Source: Rubrivivax sp. (GTDB lineage Bacteria; Pseudomonadota; Gammaproteobacteria; Burkholderiales; Burkholderiaceae_C). Taken from it: a stretch of DNA of 64,000 bases. The stretch's first letter is position 1. The number at the start of each line of letters is the position of its first letter. A program made the position numbers and the translations under genes. Location: assembly GCA_004210455.1 (NCBI GenBank), contig SEFA01000011.1:1-64000 (forward strand), read 5' to 3'. Positions 8,817 through 17,119 of this stretch are shown piece after piece. The notes below the pieces were generated by a model, which made no database searches, was not told the DNA's origin, and saw only the letters and a program-made list of their open reading frames with translations.

Positions 8817-9683
8817 TCAGCCCTGCAGCGACGCCGATGCGGCGATCGTCTGCAGCAGGCGCAGCAGATGCGGCGGTGTGGCCGGATCGTCGAAGGTCAG
8901 CGATGCGCCCGCCGCGAGCAGCGTGAAGCCGAGGTTCTCCAGCGAGACGACACCGGCGGGCTCCCGCCGATCGCTGGCCCGGGCGGCGTCGATGACGGTG
9001 ACGGCGCCGCTGCCGACGATGCGCACGCCGACGTCAGGGCGGACGAGCAGGGCGGTGTCCTCATCGATGCCGACGCCGAGCCGGCGCGGGTCCAGCGAGA
9101 CGAGGCGCAGCAGCCGCGCATGACGCTTGCGCTGCGCGAAGTGCTGATCGATGACGAGCGCCGGCATCAGTCCGAGCGCGCGATGCAGGGGCTGCGGTGG
9201 GCCGGCGAACTGCTCGTCGAGGTCGCCGACCGGCATGTGCGCGCCGAGCGCCGAGGCGCCGGCGCTGGTCCCCGCGATGGCGAGTTCGCCGGCGCGATGG
9301 CGTTCGCGGATGAGGTGATGCAGCGACGTGTCGATGATCACGTCGACCAGACGTTCCTGATCGCCGCCGGTCATGAAGAGCAGATCGGCCAAGCGCACGG
9401 CATCGAGCGCCTCTGCGGCGCCAGCCGACGCGCGATCGCGCGGATCGAGCCAGCGCGGCGTCGCGCCCAGCGATCGGAAGGCGGGTTCGTATTGGGACCA
9501 GAGCAGGTCGGGCTCGCCGCTGGCGGTGCTGAGGACGACGACTTGCAACGGCGTGGTGGCCGTGCGCGCCTCATGACACGCCGAGATCAGATCGCGCAGC
9601 ACCGTCCCCGGCGTCAGCCGGTCCTCGTTGCCGCCGATGAGAGCGAGCAGCGCGGGAACGTGGAGGGTGGGACTGATCGACAT
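8817..9683 (-). CDS. cyanophycinase-like Ser peptidase (S51 family)
   Basis: The 288-residue protein has the class I glutamine amidotransferase-like fold of peptidase S51. ALIGGNEDRLTP near residue 14, the nucleophile elbow GTSAGASALG near 135, and VIDQHFAQRKRHARLL near 170 match cyanophycinases, which cut multi-L-arginyl-poly-L-aspartate. The ATG at 9683 (MSISPTLHVPALL) fits the family start; an in-frame upstream extension is probably untranslated. No cyanophycin synthetase is near, so the substrate could be another isoaspartyl peptide. Confidence 0.85.
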   Translation of the reverse strand: MSISPTLHVPALLALIGGNEDRLTPGTVLRDLISACHEARTATTPLQVVVLSTASGEPDLLWSQYEPAFRSLGATPRWLDPRDRASAGAAEALDAVRLADLLFMTGGDQERLVDVIIDTSLHHLIRERHRAGELAIAGTSAGASALGAHMPVGDLDEQFAGPPQPLHRALGLMPALVIDQHFAQRKRHARLLRLVSLDPRRLGVGIDEDTALLVRPDVGVRIVGSGAVTVIDAARASDRREPAGVVSLENLGFTLLAAGASLTFDDPATPPHLLRLLQTIAASASLQG

Positions 9684-9694
9684 GGCGCTCGTGC

Positions 9695-9982
9695 TCAATG
9701 GGGCTCGGTGGGGTACAGGGAGTGTTCGCGGTCCCACCACACGAAGTGAGAGTGCGCGTCGACGATGAATCCCCAGGCGCGACGTTTCTGGCCGCTGAGA
9801 CGGAACCGGAAGACCGAGTCGAATTGATCCAGGTCAAGGCTCACCCAGCGCTGCTGGGCTTCTTCAATGAGGTCGCCCACTTCGTGCAGGTGATGCATCT
9901 TGTGGCCGGTGCCTGAGGCGAGCTTGTCGATCTCGCCCCATGTGAGTCCGGCGAGATCGCGCATCGGAGGATGGATCGCCAT
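9695..9982 (-). CDS. small protein, likely toxin partner of a Panacea-type antitoxin
   Basis: This 95-residue protein has a central DLDQFDSVFRFRLSGQKRRAWG segment and the C-terminal FVWWDREHSLYP. I know this pattern from small proteins encoded next to Panacea-domain (DUF4065/SocA-like) antitoxins (recalled similarity, not searched). Its ATG overlaps the stop of the upstream truncated Panacea gene (TGATG), the arrangement expected of a co-translated toxin-antitoxin pair. The frame is intact while the antitoxin is broken, so either the toxin is inactive or another antitoxin protects the cell. Confidence 0.6.
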   Translation of the reverse strand: MAIHPPMRDLAGLTWGEIDKLASGTGHKMHHLHEVGDLIEEAQQRWVSLDLDQFDSVFRFRLSGQKRRAWGFIVDAHSHFVWWDREHSLYPTEPH

Positions 9983-10194
9983 CAGCCCATCAAAGGGACG
10001 AGTAGTACTCGTGCATGGCGCCTTGGCTGATCACCGCCGTTGGCCCAGGCCTGGAAGTCGTCGTCGAGCAGCGGCGACTCTTCCCACACCAGGTTCCAGG
10101 CTTGCGCGTAGCACATCAGCTTCTGCAGCTTCATGGCCGAGACCTCACCCGTGCGCTCGGTGATGTACTTGGCAACGTCGAATGTGGAGGCCAT
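9982..10194 (-). pseudogene. truncated Panacea-domain (DUF4065) antitoxin remnant
   Basis: Residues 1-50 (MASTFDVAKYITERTGEVSA through MKLQKLMCYAQAWNLVWEE and DDFQAWANG) match the N-terminal half of Panacea antitoxins, which are normally 130-170 residues. After AWANG the frame runs into unrelated sequence and stops. Shifting by one base just after AWAN gives GAVISQGAMHEYYSSL and then a stop. That reads like the family continuation, so a one-base frameshift plus truncation is likely. It starts 52 bases from the 3' end of tRNA-Ser and is followed by the toxin-like gene. Confidence 0.7.
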
Positions 10195-10246
10195 CGATGA
10201 GCTCCTCAACGGCAGGCGGATAGGCGGAAAGCGTTCGAATCGTGAG

Positions 10247-10334
<88 letters not shown>

Positions 10335-10365
10335 TTCAGTGCGGCCGACGACATATCGGGCCACG

Positions 10366-10382
10366 TCTCCTGTCACAGGAGA
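10366..10382. other. short hairpin upstream of tRNA-Ser
   Basis: TCTCCTG, TCA, CAGGAGA forms a 7-bp stem between the apaH stop and the tRNA-Ser 5' end. It has no T-run. It may lie in the end of the apaH transcript. Confidence 0.3.
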
Positions 10383-10426
10383 AGCCGACATTCTAAGCGT
10401 GCCCGGAGAGGTCACCAGCGAGTCGC

Positions 10427-11257
10427 TCAATCCGCTCCCGGCTTCTTCGCCTGCGCGCATTCCACCTGGATGATCTCCAAAGCCTGCCCGTCCGACACGC
10501 GCGCCGCCGTCAACTCACCGCCCCAGACGCAGCCGGTGTCCAGCGCCAGCAGGTCCGGCCGCTGCACCAGCCCCAGCGTCGACCAGTGCCCGAACGCGAT
10601 CGGATGGCCCGCGGTGCGCCGCTCCGGCACGTCGAACCACGGCATGAAGCCTTCCGGCGCCGTCCCCAGACCTTCCTTCGTCTTGAAGTCCAGCCGTCCC
10701 TTCGCATTGCAGAAGCGGATCCGCGTCAGCACGTTGATGATGAAACGCAGCCGGGGCACGCCCGTCAGGTCATCTTTCCAGCGATCCGGCTCGTTGCCGT
10801 ACATCTGCGGCAGGAACTCCGCCAGCTCCGGTCCGCGCAGCAGCGCATGCACCTCTTCGGCCAGCGCCAGCGTCTGGTCCGCGTCCCACTGCGGCACCAC
10901 CCCGGCATGCACCATCAGCCAGCCCTGCGCGCGCATCGCCAGGCGCTGCCGGCGCATCCACTCGAGCAGCGCCTCGCGGTCCGGCGCCTGCAGGATCGCG
11001 TCCAGCGTGTCCCCTTTGTGTGGGGCTCGCACCCCCGCCGCGGTCGCGAGCAGGTGCAGGTCGTGGTTGCCGAGCAGGCATTGCGCCGCGTCGCCCAGCG
11101 ACTGCAGCCGACGCAAGGTCGTCAGGGAATCGGGGCCGCGGTTGACCAGATCCCCCAGGAGGTAGAGCCGGTCGCGGGACGGGGAGAAATCGATCTTTTC
11201 CAGGAGACGCGCCAGCGCGTCGCAACAGCCTTGGAGATCGCCGATGAGGTAATGCAT
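10427..11257 (-). CDS. apaH: symmetrical bis(5'-nucleosyl)-tetraphosphatase
   Basis: ApaH hydrolyses Ap4A to two ADP in the cytoplasm and also removes Np4 caps from RNA. The calcineurin-like metallophosphoesterase motifs are GDLQGC (residue 6), LGDLVNRGPDS (near 38), LGNHDLH (near 65) and MVHAGVVPQWD (near 115). Length is 276 residues, as in E. coli. I chose the ATG at 11257 (MHYLIGDLQGC) because the family starts there. It is alone, not with rsmA/apaG as in enterobacteria. Confidence 0.95.
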   Translation of the reverse strand: MHYLIGDLQGCCDALARLLEKIDFSPSRDRLYLLGDLVNRGPDSLTTLRRLQSLGDAAQCLLGNHDLHLLATAAGVRAPHKGDTLDAILQAPDREALLEWMRRQRLAMRAQGWLMVHAGVVPQWDADQTLALAEEVHALLRGPELAEFLPQMYGNEPDRWKDDLTGVPRLRFIINVLTRIRFCNAKGRLDFKTKEGLGTAPEGFMPWFDVPERRTAGHPIAFGHWSTLGLVQRPDLLALDTGCVWGGELTAARVSDGQALEIIQVECAQAKKPGAD

Positions 11258-11356
11258 AGCGGGATTTTGCGGTGCCGATGTCACACAGGCTCTGCTAACC
11301 TTGCCGACCTTGTGTTTTGGGCGCGACTCGGGGTTAGTACCCGGTCCGCGCTGTCA

Positions 11357-12658
11357 ATGGATACCGCCCTAGTTCTCTTCCTGATCCTGCTCAACGGTTT
11401 GTTCGCCATGTCGGAGATGGCCCTCACGGCGTCCCGCAAGGCACGCTTGCAAGTGATGGTGGAGAGCGGGGAGGGCGGCGCGCAGGCCGCCATGGACCTG
11501 CACGAGAACCCCACGAAATTCCTGTCCACGGTCCAGATCGGCATCACGTCCATCGGCGTGCTCAACGGCATCGTCGGCGAAGCCGCCTTCTCCGGTCCGC
11601 TGGCCGACGTGCTGCGTGCCAGCACGCCGCTGAGCTCGCGCGCCGCCGACATCACCGCCACCGGTCTGGTCGTGCTGGTGCTGACCTTCGTGACCATCAT
11701 CTTCGGCGAACTGGTGCCCAAGCGCCTGGGCCAGATGTACCCGGAGAACGTCGCACGCCTGGTCGCGCCGCCGATGGAGATCATGTCGCTGGTGACGCGG
11801 CCCTTCGTCAAGCTGCTGAGCTTCTGCACCGAGTTCACGCTGAAGCTGCTCGGCATGGGTGGCCGCGCCAACCGCGCGGTGACGGAAGAGGAGATCGCCG
11901 CCAGCCTCGAGGAAGGCCGGGACGCCGGCGTGATCGAGGAACACGAGCACCAGATGGTGCGCAACGTGTTCCGCCTGGACGAGCGTCAGATCGGCTCGAT
12001 GATGATCCCGCGCGCCGAGATCGCCTGGCTGGACATCACCGACCGCCCGGACCAGATGCTGCAGATCCTGCGCGCGCACGGCTACAGCCGCTACCCGGTC
12101 TGCCGCGGCGGCCTGCACGACGTGGTCGGCACGGTCAGCGCGCAGACGCTGCTGGCGCGATCGCTGGCCGGCGAGTCGATGGACCTGTCGACCGGCCTGG
12201 AGCCGCCGGTCTTCGTGCCCGAGACGCTGTCCGGCATGGAGCTGCTCGCGCACATGCGCGGCGCGGAAACGCCGCTGGTGTTCGTCGTCGACGAATACGG
12301 CGAAGTGCAGGGCGTCGTCGCGATGCGCGACGTCCTGGAAGCCATCGCGGGCGAGTTCAACTCGTCCGACGGCGAGGACGCCTGGGCGGTCCAGCGCGAG
12401 GACGGCAGCTGGCTGATGGACGGCCTGATCCCCGTCACCGAGTTGAAGGACCGTCTGGATCTGAAGGAACTGCCCGAGGAGGATCGTGGGCGCTACAACA
12501 CCCTGGCCGGCATGGTGATGCTGCTGCTGGGGCGCTTGCCGCGCACGGCCGACGTGGCGGAGTGGGACGCGTGGAGATTCGAGGTGGTCGACCTCGACGG
12601 CAAGCGTGTGGACAAGGTGCTGGTCTCGCGACTGGCGGACGATGGAGTGAATCAATGA
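11357..12658 (+). CDS. CNNM/HlyC-CorC family membrane protein with CBS pair
   Basis: The 433-residue protein has an N-terminal DUF21 (CNNM) transmembrane domain to about residue 190, with IIFGELVPKRLG as its signature. A pair of CBS domains (about 210-335) and a C-terminal CorC/HlyC domain (about 345-430) follow. The family is linked to magnesium/cobalt efflux; older annotations call it hemolysin. The ATG at 11357 begins the first membrane helix. Its stop overlaps the sapC start (ATGA), so the two are probably co-translated. Confidence 0.93.
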   Translation: MDTALVLFLILLNGLFAMSEMALTASRKARLQVMVESGEGGAQAAMDLHENPTKFLSTVQIGITSIGVLNGIVGEAAFSGPLADVLRASTPLSSRAADITATGLVVLVLTFVTIIFGELVPKRLGQMYPENVARLVAPPMEIMSLVTRPFVKLLSFCTEFTLKLLGMGGRANRAVTEEEIAASLEEGRDAGVIEEHEHQMVRNVFRLDERQIGSMMIPRAEIAWLDITDRPDQMLQILRAHGYSRYPVCRGGLHDVVGTVSAQTLLARSLAGESMDLSTGLEPPVFVPETLSGMELLAHMRGAETPLVFVVDEYGEVQGVVAMRDVLEAIAGEFNSSDGEDAWAVQREDGSWLMDGLIPVTELKDRLDLKELPEEDRGRYNTLAGMVMLLLGRLPRTADVAEWDAWRFEVVDLDGKRVDKVLVSRLADDGVNQ

Positions 12659-13398
12659 GCAACCCCCCGATGTATGAGAACCTGGTCCCCGTGGACCGGG
12701 TGCAGCACAAGAACACACGCATGAAGGTCGGCGCGCCGGTGCTGGACCGCGTGACGCAGCTGAATTCGCTGTTCGTCGCCGTGGCGGAATTCGCCGACGC
12801 CAGCCTCGAATACCCTGTGGTGTTCGTGCGTGTGGGCCAGGCCGCCGACGGCCAGCGTCCGGCGGTCGCGCCGCTGGCCGTGTTCGGCCTGCGCCAGGGC
12901 AGCAACCTGTTCATCAAGGACGGCCAGTGGACCGGCCGCTACGTGCCCGCGTACATCCGCCGCTGGCCCTTCGCGATGGCCCGCATCGAGGAGAGCGCCA
13001 CCGACATGGCGCTGTGCCTGGACATGGGCTCCGGCGCCTTCTCCGAGACCGACGGCGAACCGCTGTTCAAGGCGGACGGCGAAGCTTCCGAGTTCCTGCT
13101 GAACGCCAAGCAGTTCTGCGAGGACTTCGAGCGCGAGGCCGAGCGCACCCGCCAGGCCTGCGAGCTGCTGCAGGACCTGGACCTGCTGCAGGACATGCGT
13201 TTCGAGGCGCAACTGCCCAGTGGCGAGAAGCTCGACGTGGACGGTTTCCTGACCATCAATGAGAAGGCCCTGGCCGAACTGCCCGACGCCAAGATCGTCG
13301 AGCTGCACCGCAACGGCCTGCTGGAAGTCATCACGATGCATCGCCTGTCGCTGCGCCTGATGAGCCGCCTGGCCCAGATGTACGTGCCGGCCAACTGA
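12655..13398 (+). CDS. sapC: SapC family protein
   Basis: This 247-residue protein matches the SapC family, first named from a Campylobacter S-layer locus. Its biochemical role is unknown. Typical segments are YENLVPVDRVQHKN at the N-terminus, YVPAYIRRWPFAMA near residue 95 and the C-terminal LMSRLAQMYV. No signal peptide is visible. The start overlaps the preceding CNNM gene by four bases. The Leu/Asp/Glu-rich middle (ACELLQDLDLLQDM) looks helical. Confidence 0.88.
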   Translation: MSNPPMYENLVPVDRVQHKNTRMKVGAPVLDRVTQLNSLFVAVAEFADASLEYPVVFVRVGQAADGQRPAVAPLAVFGLRQGSNLFIKDGQWTGRYVPAYIRRWPFAMARIEESATDMALCLDMGSGAFSETDGEPLFKADGEASEFLLNAKQFCEDFEREAERTRQACELLQDLDLLQDMRFEAQLPSGEKLDVDGFLTINEKALAELPDAKIVELHRNGLLEVITMHRLSLRLMSRLAQMYVPAN

Positions 13399-13548
13399 GC
13401 CCGACCCTGGCGTCGGCCTCCCGGCAAGTCTCCTGGATGAGGAGCCCCCGGCGGGCGATCACCGGCTGAGACAAACCCCAAGCGGGTTTGCTTGAGTACG
13501 GCGTACGCGGGAGCCTCGATAGCATCGGAAGTCCTTAAAGGACGTTGG

Positions 13549-14928
13549 ATGCTGTTCGAGGCTTTTCTGTCTTCCACCGCGATGGAATCGGTGTTCTCGC
13601 CGACCGCGGTGGTCCAGTCGATGATGGACGTGGAGGCCGCGCTCGCCCGCGCCGCGGCCCGGGTGGGATTGATCCCGGCGCCGGCCGCGCAGGCGATCGC
13701 CAGCCTGTGCCGCGCCGAGCTCTACGACGTGCCGGCCCTGATCGCCGCCGGGCCGCAGAGCGGCAACCTCGCGCAGCCGGTCGTGCAGCGCCTGCGCGAG
13801 ACGGTCGCTCTGTTCGACCCCGCGGCGGCGGCCTATGTGCATCGGGGCGCCTCGGCGCAGGACCTCATCGACACCGCGATGGTGCTGCGCAGCCGCGAGG
13901 CGCTGCGCCTGATCGACGACGACCTGCAGCAACTCTGCGGCAGGCTGCTGGATCTCGCCGAAGCTCACGCCGCCGTGCCCATGCTGGGCCGCACGATGAT
14001 GCAACCGGCCCAGGTGATCAGCCTGCGCTTCAAGCTCATGAACTGGCTGATGCCGCTGCTGCGCAGCGCCGAGCGCCTGCGGGAGCAGGGGCGCGACTCG
14101 CTGCTGCTGCAGCTCGGCGGCGCGGTCGGCACTTTGGACGCGATGGGCGACCGCGCCGACGACATGCTCGCGGCGGTCGCCGCCGAGCTGTCGCTGCCGC
14201 GGCCCGACATGTGCTGGCACACGCAGCGCGACCGCTGGCTGCGCCTGGGGTTGGAAGTCGGTCTGCTCTGCGGCAACCTCGGCAAGCTGGCGCAGGATTT
14301 CGCGTTGATGGCGCAGGCCGAGGTCGACGAACTCAACGAACCGCCGGGCGAGGGCCTGGTCGCCTGCCTGTCGATGCCGCACAAGAAGAACCCCGTCGCA
14401 GCACTCCAGGCGATGGCGGCGGTGCAGCGCGCGCCTCAGCGCGTCGCCGGCCTGATGGGATGCATGACGCCCGAGCACGAACGAGGGCTGGGCCAGCATC
14501 AGGCGGAACTGGCCGAATGGAGCGGCCTGATGCGCGGCGCCCATGCGGCGGTCCAGGCGCTCAACCGCGCGTTGGCCCAGCCTGTCATCCGCGTCGACCG
14601 GATGCGGGCGCACGTCCTCGAGAGACAGGGACTGGTGGCCAGCGAGCGCCTGGAGCACCTGCTGATGCCGCGCCTGGGACGGCAGCGCACGGGCGCGATG
14701 ATCCGCGACCTGATCCATCGCGTGCGGCAGGGCGAGGGCTCGCTGCCTCAGCTGCTGCGCACGGCGCTCGATGTCGGCGAACTGCCGCCGAATTCGATTT
14801 CGCAAAGCGAACTTGAGGCCATGTTCGACCTCGACGCCATCGCCGCGCAGGCGGACAGACGGGTCGATCCGCTCATGGCCGAGGCGCGTCAACGTCTGGA
14901 TTCGCTCGCTGCGCAACCCTGCGCGTGA
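13549..14928 (+). CDS. pcaB: 3-carboxy-cis,cis-muconate cycloisomerase-like lyase (fumarase/aspartase superfamily)
   Basis: PcaB cycloisomerises 3-carboxymuconate in the protocatechuate branch of the beta-ketoadipate pathway. The 459-residue protein carries the superfamily loop SMPHKKNPV near residue 280, AYVHRGASAQDLIDTA near 97 and WHTQRDRWLRLG near 225. Those pieces are PcaB-like rather than argininosuccinate- or adenylosuccinate-lyase-like. The ATG at 13549 follows AAAGGACG. No other protocatechuate gene is in the window, so an orphan lyase of related function is possible. Confidence 0.8.
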   Translation: MLFEAFLSSTAMESVFSPTAVVQSMMDVEAALARAAARVGLIPAPAAQAIASLCRAELYDVPALIAAGPQSGNLAQPVVQRLRETVALFDPAAAAYVHRGASAQDLIDTAMVLRSREALRLIDDDLQQLCGRLLDLAEAHAAVPMLGRTMMQPAQVISLRFKLMNWLMPLLRSAERLREQGRDSLLLQLGGAVGTLDAMGDRADDMLAAVAAELSLPRPDMCWHTQRDRWLRLGLEVGLLCGNLGKLAQDFALMAQAEVDELNEPPGEGLVACLSMPHKKNPVAALQAMAAVQRAPQRVAGLMGCMTPEHERGLGQHQAELAEWSGLMRGAHAAVQALNRALAQPVIRVDRMRAHVLERQGLVASERLEHLLMPRLGRQRTGAMIRDLIHRVRQGEGSLPQLLRTALDVGELPPNSISQSELEAMFDLDAIAAQADRRVDPLMAEARQRLDSLAAQPCA

Positions 14929-15060
14929 CTTGTTTCACGACCTGCGGATCGACGCAACGCGATACGAACTTGTTGGTCGATTAGCGGACGATCGGCTGGG
15001 GAAACGACAAATATCCCCAGATCCTGTATGGATTTCAGCAAAAAAGTGGGGTGATGTGTC

Positions 15061-15240
15061 CCCTGAATTCGGCATTTGAACCGTACGCATCTGGTTACAT
15101 CTGCAACAAGTATCCCGTCGGGAGACGGGATACCGCAGGGTGGGAATTCAGGGAAATACATGTCGCGGCGAGGCACTGCGTCGCGTTCTTCGAGCATGCC
15201 CGTCATGTAACCGAATTCCCTCAAATGCGGGGTTTTGGCT
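15061..15240. other. block of nested inverted repeats, candidate structured RNA or small mobile-element remnant
   Basis: The 455-base gap 14929-15383 has no supported gene and is less GC-rich than its surroundings. Inside it, GCATTTGA (15072-15079) pairs with TCAAATGC (15221-15228), and GGTTACAT (15093-15100) with ATGTAACC (15205-15212). TATCCCGT (15111-15118) pairs with ACGGGATA (15125-15132), and CGCGGCG (15164-15170) with CGTCGCG (15179-15185, one G-U pair). These helices are mutually compatible: two long-range stems enclosing two hairpins. CCCTGAATTC (15061-15070) also has a perfect inverted copy at 15144-15153, which would compete. I recognise no known riboswitch, 6S RNA or tmRNA motif. 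Confidence 0.45.
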
Positions 15241-15383
15241 TGGCGGGGGATTGACCCCTGTTCGAACCCGGGACAGACCCGTAAGACGAGGGTCGCATTT
15301 GTTAACTATCGTAGCGGCCTGCAGTAATTACTTTGAGTGGGCCATAGACTCGCCCTTGATAACGAAGCAGTCTGGAGTTGGGA

Positions 15384-16142
15384 ATGAGCGACGAATCTCG
15401 CATGTCGAACATTGAATTGGAAGCGCCCGCAAGCCCCTTGCAGGCGCTGCAGTCCATTGGTTCGGAGATCTCGTTTCTCCGCTCCGATTCGGTGGAGCTC
15501 GTTTCCCGCGATACGGAGTTTGGCCGCATTGAGATCCGTGCGCTGATGGACGGCGCCGGCCATGCGCTGCTGGAGCGTCGGTACGCGTCACGCGGTTACC
15601 GCCTGAGCCGTTCGGCGGACGTGACGCTGGGTGCCTATTTCGAGGGCCGCCTGGTGTCCACGCTGGGGTTGCGGCGTGACGGCGGCAACCTGGCCGCGGA
15701 CCAGAGCTTCCCGGCCGAGATGGCCGGCATGCGCCGCCAAGGCTGGCAATTGTGCGAATTCACCCGGCTGGCCGCCGATCCCGACGGCCCGTCGAAGCTG
15801 GTCCTGGCCAGCCTGTTCCATCTGGCCTATCTGCACGCGGCGCACCACTGGGGTGCCGAGTTCCTGGTGATCGAGGTCAATCCCCGTCACAAGGCCTTCT
15901 ACCGCCGCATGCTGGACTTCCAGCCGCATGGCGAGGAACGGCTGCACCGCAGCGTGGGCGCCCCGGCGGTGCTGATGAGCCTGTCGCTGGCCTACGGCGC
16001 GACGCAGGTGCGCCAGTACGGCGGTTCGCTGAACGAGGACGAGGACAACCGGTCGCGTACCCTGTTCCCCTACTTCTTCTCCCCCAAGGACGAGTCGAAG
16101 CTGCTGGACAAGCTGGCCGACGTGTACGGCTACGACGCGTGA
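15384..16142 (+). CDS. FeeM-type N-acyl amino acid synthase (GNAT/autoinducer-synthase-like fold)
   Basis: FeeM enzymes join an acyl group from acyl carrier protein to an amino acid, giving long-chain N-acyl amino acids. The 252-residue protein shows the family segments YASRGYRLSRS (near residue 72), CEFTRLAADPDGPSKLVLASL (near 130) and LVIEVNPRHKAFYRRMLDF (near 165). The product and physiological role in this organism are unknown. The ATG at 15384 follows TCTGGAG; a TTG lies six bases earlier. It is monocistronic, with the structured gap upstream and egtD convergent downstream. Confidence 0.82.
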   Translation: MSDESRMSNIELEAPASPLQALQSIGSEISFLRSDSVELVSRDTEFGRIEIRALMDGAGHALLERRYASRGYRLSRSADVTLGAYFEGRLVSTLGLRRDGGNLAADQSFPAEMAGMRRQGWQLCEFTRLAADPDGPSKLVLASLFHLAYLHAAHHWGAEFLVIEVNPRHKAFYRRMLDFQPHGEERLHRSVGAPAVLMSLSLAYGATQVRQYGGSLNEDEDNRSRTLFPYFFSPKDESKLLDKLADVYGYDA

Positions 16143-16204
16143 GCGTCTGACTGCCTGGCCGCCGTGAACGGCGATGCCGACCTTCCGGCTCGCCGGCGGA
16201 CGCC

Positions 16205-17119
16205 TCAGGCTTCCAGCCAGTGAAGGCTGAACCAGTCCTGTTCGTCGGTCCAATGCGTTGACGGCTTGAAGCCGGCCTCCCGCGCCAGCGCCTGGAAGCT
16301 TTCCACGCTGTACTTGTAGGAGTTCTCCGTGTGCAGGCTCTCGCCTGGCAGCAGCGTGTAGCGGCGTCCCTGCAGCTGCAGGTGCTGCTCGCCGCGCGGC
16401 AGCAGGTGCATCTCGACGCGGTGCTTGCGCGGGTCGTAGAACGCGTAATGGTCGAAGCCGCCCGGATCGCATTCCAGCTTCAGCTCGCGCTGCGCGTGGC
16501 GCAGCAGGTTGAGGTTGAAGCGCGCCGTCACGCCTTGCGCGTCGTTGTAGGCCGCGTGCAGCCGCGCCGGCTCCTTGATGAGGTCCACGCCGATCAACAA
16601 CGCGCCGCCGTCCAGCTCCTCGCGCAGCAGGCGCAGGAACGCCAGCGCCTCGTCGGGATTGAAGTTGCCGATGCTGGAGCCCGGGAAGAAACCGACGCGA
16701 CGGCCGTCCGCCGGCGCGTCGGGCAGCACATGCATGCGGGTGAAGTCAGCCACCACCGGCAGGATGCGCAGTGAGGGATGCTCGCGCTGCAGCGACTCGC
16801 AGGCGGCCAGCAGGTGCGGGCCCGAGATGTCCACCGGGACGAAGCTGTGCAGCTGTTGCGCGCGCTCCAGCAGCAGGCGCACCTTCACCAGCGCGCCGGC
16901 GCCGTACTCGATCAGCTGCGCGCCGGGGCCCATGCGAGACGCGAACTCGGCGGCGTGCCGTCTCAGCAGCGCGAGTTCGGTGCGGGTCGGGTAGTACTCG
17001 GGCAGTTCGCAGATCTGCTCGAACAGCGCGGAGCCTTGTGCGTCGTAGAAATACTTGGGCGAGATCGCGTGCTCTGGGCCGGCGAGCGCGGCGTGAAGGT
17101 CCTCGGCGAAACTGCTCAT
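16205..17119 (-). CDS. egtD: L-histidine N(alpha)-methyltransferase
   Basis: EgtD trimethylates histidine with SAM to make hercynine, the first step of ergothioneine synthesis. The 304-residue protein shows ISPKYFYDAQGSALFEQI near residue 18, LIEYGAGALVKVRLLL (SAM-binding loop near 68), FFPGSSIGNFNP near 142 and FNLNLLRHAQREL near 195. All are typical of the DUF2260/EgtD family. The start overlaps the egtB stop (ATGA), so the pair is co-translated. Confidence 0.95.
   Translation of the reverse strand: MSSFAEDLHAALAGPEHAISPKYFYDAQGSALFEQICELPEYYPTRTELALLRRHAAEFASRMGPGAQLIEYGAGALVKVRLLLERAQQLHSFVPVDISGPHLLAACESLQREHPSLRILPVVADFTRMHVLPDAPADGRRVGFFPGSSIGNFNPDEALAFLRLLREELDGGALLIGVDLIKEPARLHAAYNDAQGVTARFNLNLLRHAQRELKLECDPGGFDHYAFYDPRKHRVEMHLLPRGEQHLQLQGRRYTLLPGESLHTENSYKYSVESFQALAREAGFKPSTHWTDEQDWFSLHWLEA

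Noticed and set aside
15251..15290. tRNA-like T-arm words (GTTCGAACCCGGGAC) upstream of the FeeM gene
   Set aside because: No acceptor stem, D arm or anticodon stem could be assembled around them; likely chance or part of another structure.
15140..15415. 91-residue plus-strand frame in the non-coding gap
   Set aside because: No ribosome binding site, unusual composition (many Arg/Cys/Ser), crosses the palindromic block and overlaps the FeeM start out of frame.
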